The position numbers and the translations under genes were made by a program. 64,000 nucleotides of DNA from GAS368 sp965227745. GTDB taxonomy: Bacteria; Verrucomicrobiota; Verrucomicrobiia; Opitutales; Opitutaceae. Below, piece after piece: positions 60,697 to 64,000 of the stretch. The notes under the pieces are model-generated. The model was not told the origin of the DNA. It saw only the letters and a list, made by a program, of their open reading frames with translations, and ran no database searches. Where the stretch lies: contig OZ245769.1 in assembly GCA_965227745.1 (NCBI GenBank), positions 1,550,001 to 1,614,000 of the forward strand, in the 5' to 3' direction. Position 1 is the first letter of the stretch, and each line of letters opens with the position of its first letter.

Positions 60697-61367
60697 TGGC
60701 AAACTCCCCTTTCATCATCGTTGCCATCGACGGCGGCGCCGCCTCCGGCAAGTCGTCCTCGTCGCGCATTATCGCCGAGCGGTTTAACCTGCTCCACGTC
60801 GACACCGGCTCATTCTACCGCGCGCTGACCGCCGGCATGCTCCGCGCCGGGGCGACGGCGACCGACCTCACCGCAGTCAAGGCCGCCCTCGCCGCCCTGC
60901 GCCTCGGCACGAGTGTCAAGGGCCGCTCGGCTGAGATGGAAATCGACGGCCGACCGGTGGGCGACGACATTCGCAGTCAGGCGGTCAATGCCAACGTCTC
61001 CCACTTCGCCGCCATTCCCGAATTGCGCGCCGCTCTCCTAGCCTATCAGCGAGGTCAAGCCGATGTCGCCCGCGCACATGGTTTCCGTGGCGTCGTGATG
61101 GAGGGCCGCGATATCGGCTCGGTGATTTTCCCGGACGCCGATTTCCGTTTCTTCCTCCACGCCGATCCCGTCGAGCGTGCCCGCCGCCGCGCCAGCGAGG
61201 GTCTACAGGATTCCATCGTCGAGCGCGACCGCATCGACTCCTCGCGCAAGACCGCCCCCCTCGCCTGCCCCTCCGGCGCGACCTCCATCGACACCACGCA
61301 CGTCAATCTCGAGCAGGTGGTCGCGATGATGTCGGCCGCCATCGCTCCCCGCCTCGCCGCGTCATGA
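60696..61367 (+). CDS. cmk: Cytidylate kinase
   Basis: 223 residues with the P-loop AIDGGAASGKSSSSRIIAE, LLHVDTGSFYRALTAGML and the substrate segment VVMEGRDIGSVIFPDADFRF. It phosphorylates CMP and dCMP. The gene often follows aroA in bacteria, as here. Its end overlaps plsC by 4 bases. Confidence 0.94.
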   Translation: MANSPFIIVAIDGGAASGKSSSSRIIAERFNLLHVDTGSFYRALTAGMLRAGATATDLTAVKAALAALRLGTSVKGRSAEMEIDGRPVGDDIRSQAVNANVSHFAAIPELRAALLAYQRGQADVARAHGFRGVVMEGRDIGSVIFPDADFRFFLHADPVERARRRASEGLQDSIVERDRIDSSRKTAPLACPSGATSIDTTHVNLEQVVAMMSAAIAPRLAAS

Positions 61368-62026
61368 GCCGCGCCTTCCCCCAAGTGGAAATGGAGCCGG
61401 TGTATGGCTTCTGCCACTACGTCTTCAACGAGCTCTACTGGATGTTCTTCCGGGGCGACGTGGTCGGCATTGAGCAAATCCCCGCCGAAGGCGGATTCAT
61501 CATCGCGGCCAACCACGCGAGCTTCATCGACCCACCGTTCATCGGCAGCCAGGTGACGCGGCAGATCGCCTACTTCGCCCGCAAGACGCTCTGGAAACCC
61601 GGCTTCGCTTCGTGGTGGCTCGACACCGTCGGCACTATCCCCGTCGACCGCGATGGCGGTCAGGACGTCAGCGCCATCAAGCGCGTGCTCAAGGCGATCA
61701 AAGACAACAAGGGCCTCATCCTCTTTCCCGAAGGCACCCGCACCCTCGACGGCCAGCTCCAGCCCGCCAAAGCCGGCGTGGGCCTCATCGCCTGCCGCAC
61801 ACAAGTCCCCGTCGTCCCCGCGCGCATCTTCGGCTCTTTCGAGGCCTACGGCAAAGGCGCGAAAATCCCTCGCTTCGGCACGCGCGTCTCCGTGGTATTC
61901 GGAAAACCACTACCGCCCTCCTTTTACGATGATCCCTCTGCCGGCAAGGAGCGCTACCAAATCGCCAGCGAGCGCATCATGGCCGAAATCGCCAAACTGC
62001 GTGAGCCAGCCGAGACGGTGATATAA
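61364..62026 (+). CDS. plsC: 1-acylglycerol-3-phosphate O-acyltransferase (PlsC-like)
   Basis: 220 residues with the acyltransferase blocks NHASFIDPPFIG (the HxxxxD box), GTIPVDRD and LFPEGTRTLDGQLQPAKAGV. It adds the second fatty acid to lysophosphatidic acid at the inner membrane. The gene overlaps cmk by 4 bases and is the last of the run, followed by palindromes at 62042-62126. Confidence 0.93.
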   Translation: MSRAFPQVEMEPVYGFCHYVFNELYWMFFRGDVVGIEQIPAEGGFIIAANHASFIDPPFIGSQVTRQIAYFARKTLWKPGFASWWLDTVGTIPVDRDGGQDVSAIKRVLKAIKDNKGLILFPEGTRTLDGQLQPAKAGVGLIACRTQVPVVPARIFGSFEAYGKGAKIPRFGTRVSVVFGKPLPPSFYDDPSAGKERYQIASERIMAEIAKLREPAETVI

Positions 62027-62041
62027 ATCCCCGACCGAAAG

Positions 62042-62126
62042 GTAGGGCGCGTTATCCTTAACGCGCCGCCCAGAACCGTCGCGTCCCTTGGGCGCAGCGG
62101 CTTCATGATAAGCCATCCAGCGCTAC
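62042..62126. repeat. Inverted pair of GTAG-headed palindromes (BIME-like)
   Basis: Left: GTAG then GGCGCGTTA TCCT TAACGCGCC (62042-62067). Right, on the opposite strand from 62126: GTAG then CGC, with GGCTT/AAGCC and GCGC arms around ATCATG. Outer heads face outward. It lies between the convergent plsC and SRPBCC genes. Confidence 0.78.
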
Positions 62127-62137
62127 GGCTCGCGCGC

Positions 62138-62665
62138 TTACTTCCCCGCCACAAGCTTATCCATATTCGCCAAGCCGCGCTCAAAATCAGGCCCGATCAT
62201 CTTATCGAGGAAGAGGCCAAACCAGCGATGCATCGGGTTAGCCCCGAGGTCGCCAGCATCGGACCACACGACTTTCGTGCCGCCCGCGTCCGGCTTTAGT
62301 TCGACCATGCCGGTCGACTTCATATCGAAACCTTCAAACTCCAGCGTATAGACCACCTTGTCCTTGGTCTGCGCGGTAATGACCATCTTACCGCTGCCCT
62401 CTTTCTCGCTGATCCACGACGACCACGCACCGACGCCCGTCGACGGAGTAGAGAACGACATCTTCATGCCCGGATCGCGCTCCTGCCACGCACCCCAGTT
62501 TTTCCACGCTTTCAAATCGGCCACCTGCGCCAGCACGGCATCCGGCGAAGCCTTAATCACCCGCGTCCGCTCCACGCGATACTGTCGCGGTAGCAAAAAC
62601 CCCACGAGCGCGAGCACCAACACCAGCGCCGCCAAGCCACCCAGAATCTTTAGGAGTAGTTTCAT
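62138..62665 (-). CDS. SRPBCC family protein (polyketide cyclase-like), membrane-anchored
   Basis: 175 residues from MKLLLKILGGLAALVLVLAL, one membrane helix, followed by an SRPBCC (START-like) fold: VERTRVIKASPDAVLAQVAD, WQERDPGMKMSF and VELKPDAGGTKVVWSDAGDL. Such proteins bind hydrophobic ligands; the ligand is unknown. Convergent with plsC. Confidence 0.88.
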   Translation of the reverse strand: MKLLLKILGGLAALVLVLALVGFLLPRQYRVERTRVIKASPDAVLAQVADLKAWKNWGAWQERDPGMKMSFSTPSTGVGAWSSWISEKEGSGKMVITAQTKDKVVYTLEFEGFDMKSTGMVELKPDAGGTKVVWSDAGDLGANPMHRWFGLFLDKMIGPDFERGLANMDKLVAGK

Positions 62666-62730
62666 GGGTCTGTATAGAGGCGCATTTCTCCTCCAAGCGC
62701 ACGCCGAATCCACATGGCGTCACGCGCCAC

Positions 62731-63263
62731 GTTGTGGGCGGGGTGCCCTCACCCCGCGGCTTTAGAGCCTCAAATCACCACCGCTCAGCGAAAAAATTTC
62801 CCCCTGCCACGGCCATTCCTCGTTTCGCAACGCCAAGCCGGCCCTTACCGGATTCGCCACCACATACTCCCACTTCTGGGAATACGATTCGGAACTCCGT
62901 AGAATATGATCGAAGGTATCGCACTGCCAGATCGGCGTAGAAATCCCGGTTAATTTTGTGATTCGCCGAGAGGAGACCGATTTCCACATCTTGCACCAAG
63001 CGGCTCTAGTTTTGGCTTCGGCTGCGGGTGAAGCGAAAAAATGAACGTGGTCGGGCATGATCATGTAGCGCCCCACAAACCAGCCATCCTTGCCTGCTGA
63101 GTTGCGCCAGATTTCGTCGAGCAAATCGCGCACTTCCCGTCGTGCGAGGATGTTTTTCCGCTGCGCGCACGTGGCCGTGAAAAAATAAAGCGGGGCCTTC
63201 GAAAAGGGTAGAATGTGCGGAAGGTGCATAAATCCCGCGGGGTGAGGGCACCCCGCCTACAAC
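62731..63263 (-). mobile_element. RAYT element bounded by 29-bp inverted REP-like repeats
   Basis: The transposase gene is enclosed by inverted 29-base repeats at 62731-62759 and 63235-63263, identical except that the head reads GTGG on the left and GTAG on the right. Each contains the hairpin GCGGGGTG CCCT CACCCCGC right after the head. This is the arrangement described for REP-associated tyrosine transposases. No target duplication was detected by eye. Confidence 0.88.
62762..63229 (-). CDS. REP-associated tyrosine transposase (RAYT, Y1 HUH family)
   Basis: 155 residues with the HUH motif in MIMPDHVHFFA and the conserved C-terminal YVVANPVRAGLA. The N-terminal YFFTATCAQRKNIL strand is also typical. 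RAYTs are single-strand DNA nucleases that recognise GTAG-headed REP hairpins and are thought to spread them through the genome. The coding frame is intact and the flanking hairpins lie within 6 bases of both ends of the gene. Confidence 0.92.
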   Translation of the reverse strand: MHLPHILPFSKAPLYFFTATCAQRKNILARREVRDLLDEIWRNSAGKDGWFVGRYMIMPDHVHFFASPAAEAKTRAAWCKMWKSVSSRRITKLTGISTPIWQCDTFDHILRSSESYSQKWEYVVANPVRAGLALRNEEWPWQGEIFSLSGGDLRL

Positions 63264-63279
63264 CCAGTCCGCTGGCTGT

Positions 63280-64000
63280 TCACCGCAACCCGCACGCCGT
63301 GCGCGTCCGAGTCAGCACTTGGTCGGCCACGGCGCGAGCCTTCAGCGCGCCCTCCCTCAGCACGGCTTCGACGTGATCCATGTTCGCGGCCAGCTCCGCC
63401 CGACGTGCGCGGGCAGCGGCGAAGTGATTCCAGTAGTTTTCGAAGAGCGCCTTCTTCAGGTCTCCATAGCCAAGCCCGCCGGCGCGCAGGCGATTTTCAC
63501 AGTCGAGCGCAACCTCGGTCGTCGCGACCAACTTCAAAAATTGAATTGCGAGATTCTTGTCCGCGTCCGGCTTGGGCTCGGCGGGCGTGCGCGAATCCAT
63601 GACGATGCCCATGATCTTTTTCCGCAGCGCCTTTTCGTCGCCGAAGATCTCGATGGTGTTGCCGTAGCTCTTCGACATTTTCTGACCATCCAAGCCAGGG
63701 ATGACGGCGACTTCCTCGCGAATCTCCGACTCCGGCACCACGAGCGTCTCGCCGTAGGTGTGGTTAAACTTGATCGCCATGTCGCGCGTCATCTCGACGT
63801 GCTGCTTTTGGTCCTTGCCCACTGGCACGCGATGGGTGTCGTAAAGCAAAATATCGGCCGCCATGAGCACAGGATATGCGAAGAGCCCAAAGTTGGCTTC
63901 GATGCCCTTGGCGGTCTTGTCCTTGTAGCTGTGCGCGCGCTCCATCAATCCCATCGGCGCGAGCGAGCCGAGGATCCACATGAGTTCGCAGACCTCGGGC
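63280..64000 (-). CDS. trpS: Tryptophanyl-tRNA synthetase (partial, C-terminal two thirds)
   Basis: 240 codons; the N-terminal part with the HIGH motif lies beyond the window edge. The class I signature GLDGQKMSKSYGN is intact and ADILLYDTHRVPVGKDQKQH matches TrpS. The C-terminal helical domain ends normally. It charges tRNA-Trp. The RAYT element sits 17 bases downstream of its stop. Confidence 0.93.
   Translation of the reverse strand, partial: PEVCELMWILGSLAPMGLMERAHSYKDKTAKGIEANFGLFAYPVLMAADILLYDTHRVPVGKDQKQHVEMTRDMAIKFNHTYGETLVVPESEIREEVAVIPGLDGQKMSKSYGNTIEIFGDEKALRKKIMGIVMDSRTPAEPKPDADKNLAIQFLKLVATTEVALDCENRLRAGGLGYGDLKKALFENYWNHFAAARARRAELAANMDHVEAVLREGALKARAVADQVLTRTRTACGLR

Noticed and set aside
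62731..63263. Conventional insertion sequence
   Set aside because: Single short Y1 transposase with REP-type heads and hairpins, no target duplication seen; RAYT explains it better.

Overview
The window is GC-rich, gene-dense bacterial chromosome with mostly housekeeping and envelope genes. Several features point to Verrucomicrobiota, probably an Opitutaceae-like lineage: the MoxR/DUF58/VWA/DUF4159 block, a long secreted beta-propeller protein with a C-terminal cytochrome c domain, secreted HExxH-TPR proteins, an EVE protein and a PIN/TRAM protein. This placement is inference from gene content; there is no rRNA in the window. One tRNA gene (Ala, CGC anticodon) is present. There is no prophage, integron or CRISPR array.

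Layout. 1-13595 (minus): one tightly coupled operon running from a TPR/HExxH peptidase through two DUF4159 proteins, a MoxR ATPase, a DUF58 protein, a BatA-type VWA protein and a 1356-residue membrane coiled-coil protein to a VWA-fold protein cut by the window edge. 13881-17682: a manganese unit in which mntR diverges from an outer-membrane barrel, mntH and usp genes across a 20-bp perfect palindrome. 17804-20546: an ABC permease without partners and a tandem TonB_C protein. 20806-23793 (minus): recF, a secreted protein, a TSUP permease and ruvC, all joined by 4-base overlaps. 23870-29911: gmhA, a secreted amidase, small secreted proteins, a purine nucleoside permease and a cyclophilin. 30053-36428 (minus): hydrolase, HExxH-TPR protein, psuG and the cytochrome protein. 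36586-39248: ald, folA and gamma carbonic anhydrase. 39408-44209 (minus): a complete BMP-type nucleoside ABC importer. 44368-46220: a compact ydbH-ynbE-ydbL set ending in a clear terminator. 46240-53067: a likely toxin-antitoxin pair, glgP, mutL and argH. 53154-58297: small secreted and membrane proteins, tRNA-Ala, PIN/TRAM, EVE and SUMF1-like genes. 58407-62026 (plus): tyrA-aroA-cmk-plsC. 62138-64000: an SRPBCC protein, a REP-associated tyrosine transposase and the 3' part of trpS.

The most unusual layer lies between the genes. A REP-associated transposase (RAYT) gene is enclosed by 29-bp inverted repeats, each a 5' GTAG/GTGG tetranucleotide followed by an 8-bp stem with a 4-base loop. At least five other intergenic gaps hold inverted pairs of GTAG-, GGAG- or GTGG-headed palindromes, the architecture expected of REP/BIME elements. 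The gaps also carry period-7 pyrimidine arrays (13 exact CTGTCCT copies just before folA), period-9 TTCGTG-type arrays, and two long nested inverted repeats. Nucleoside functions recur across the window: importer, pseudouridine-5'-phosphate glycosidase and purine nucleoside permease.
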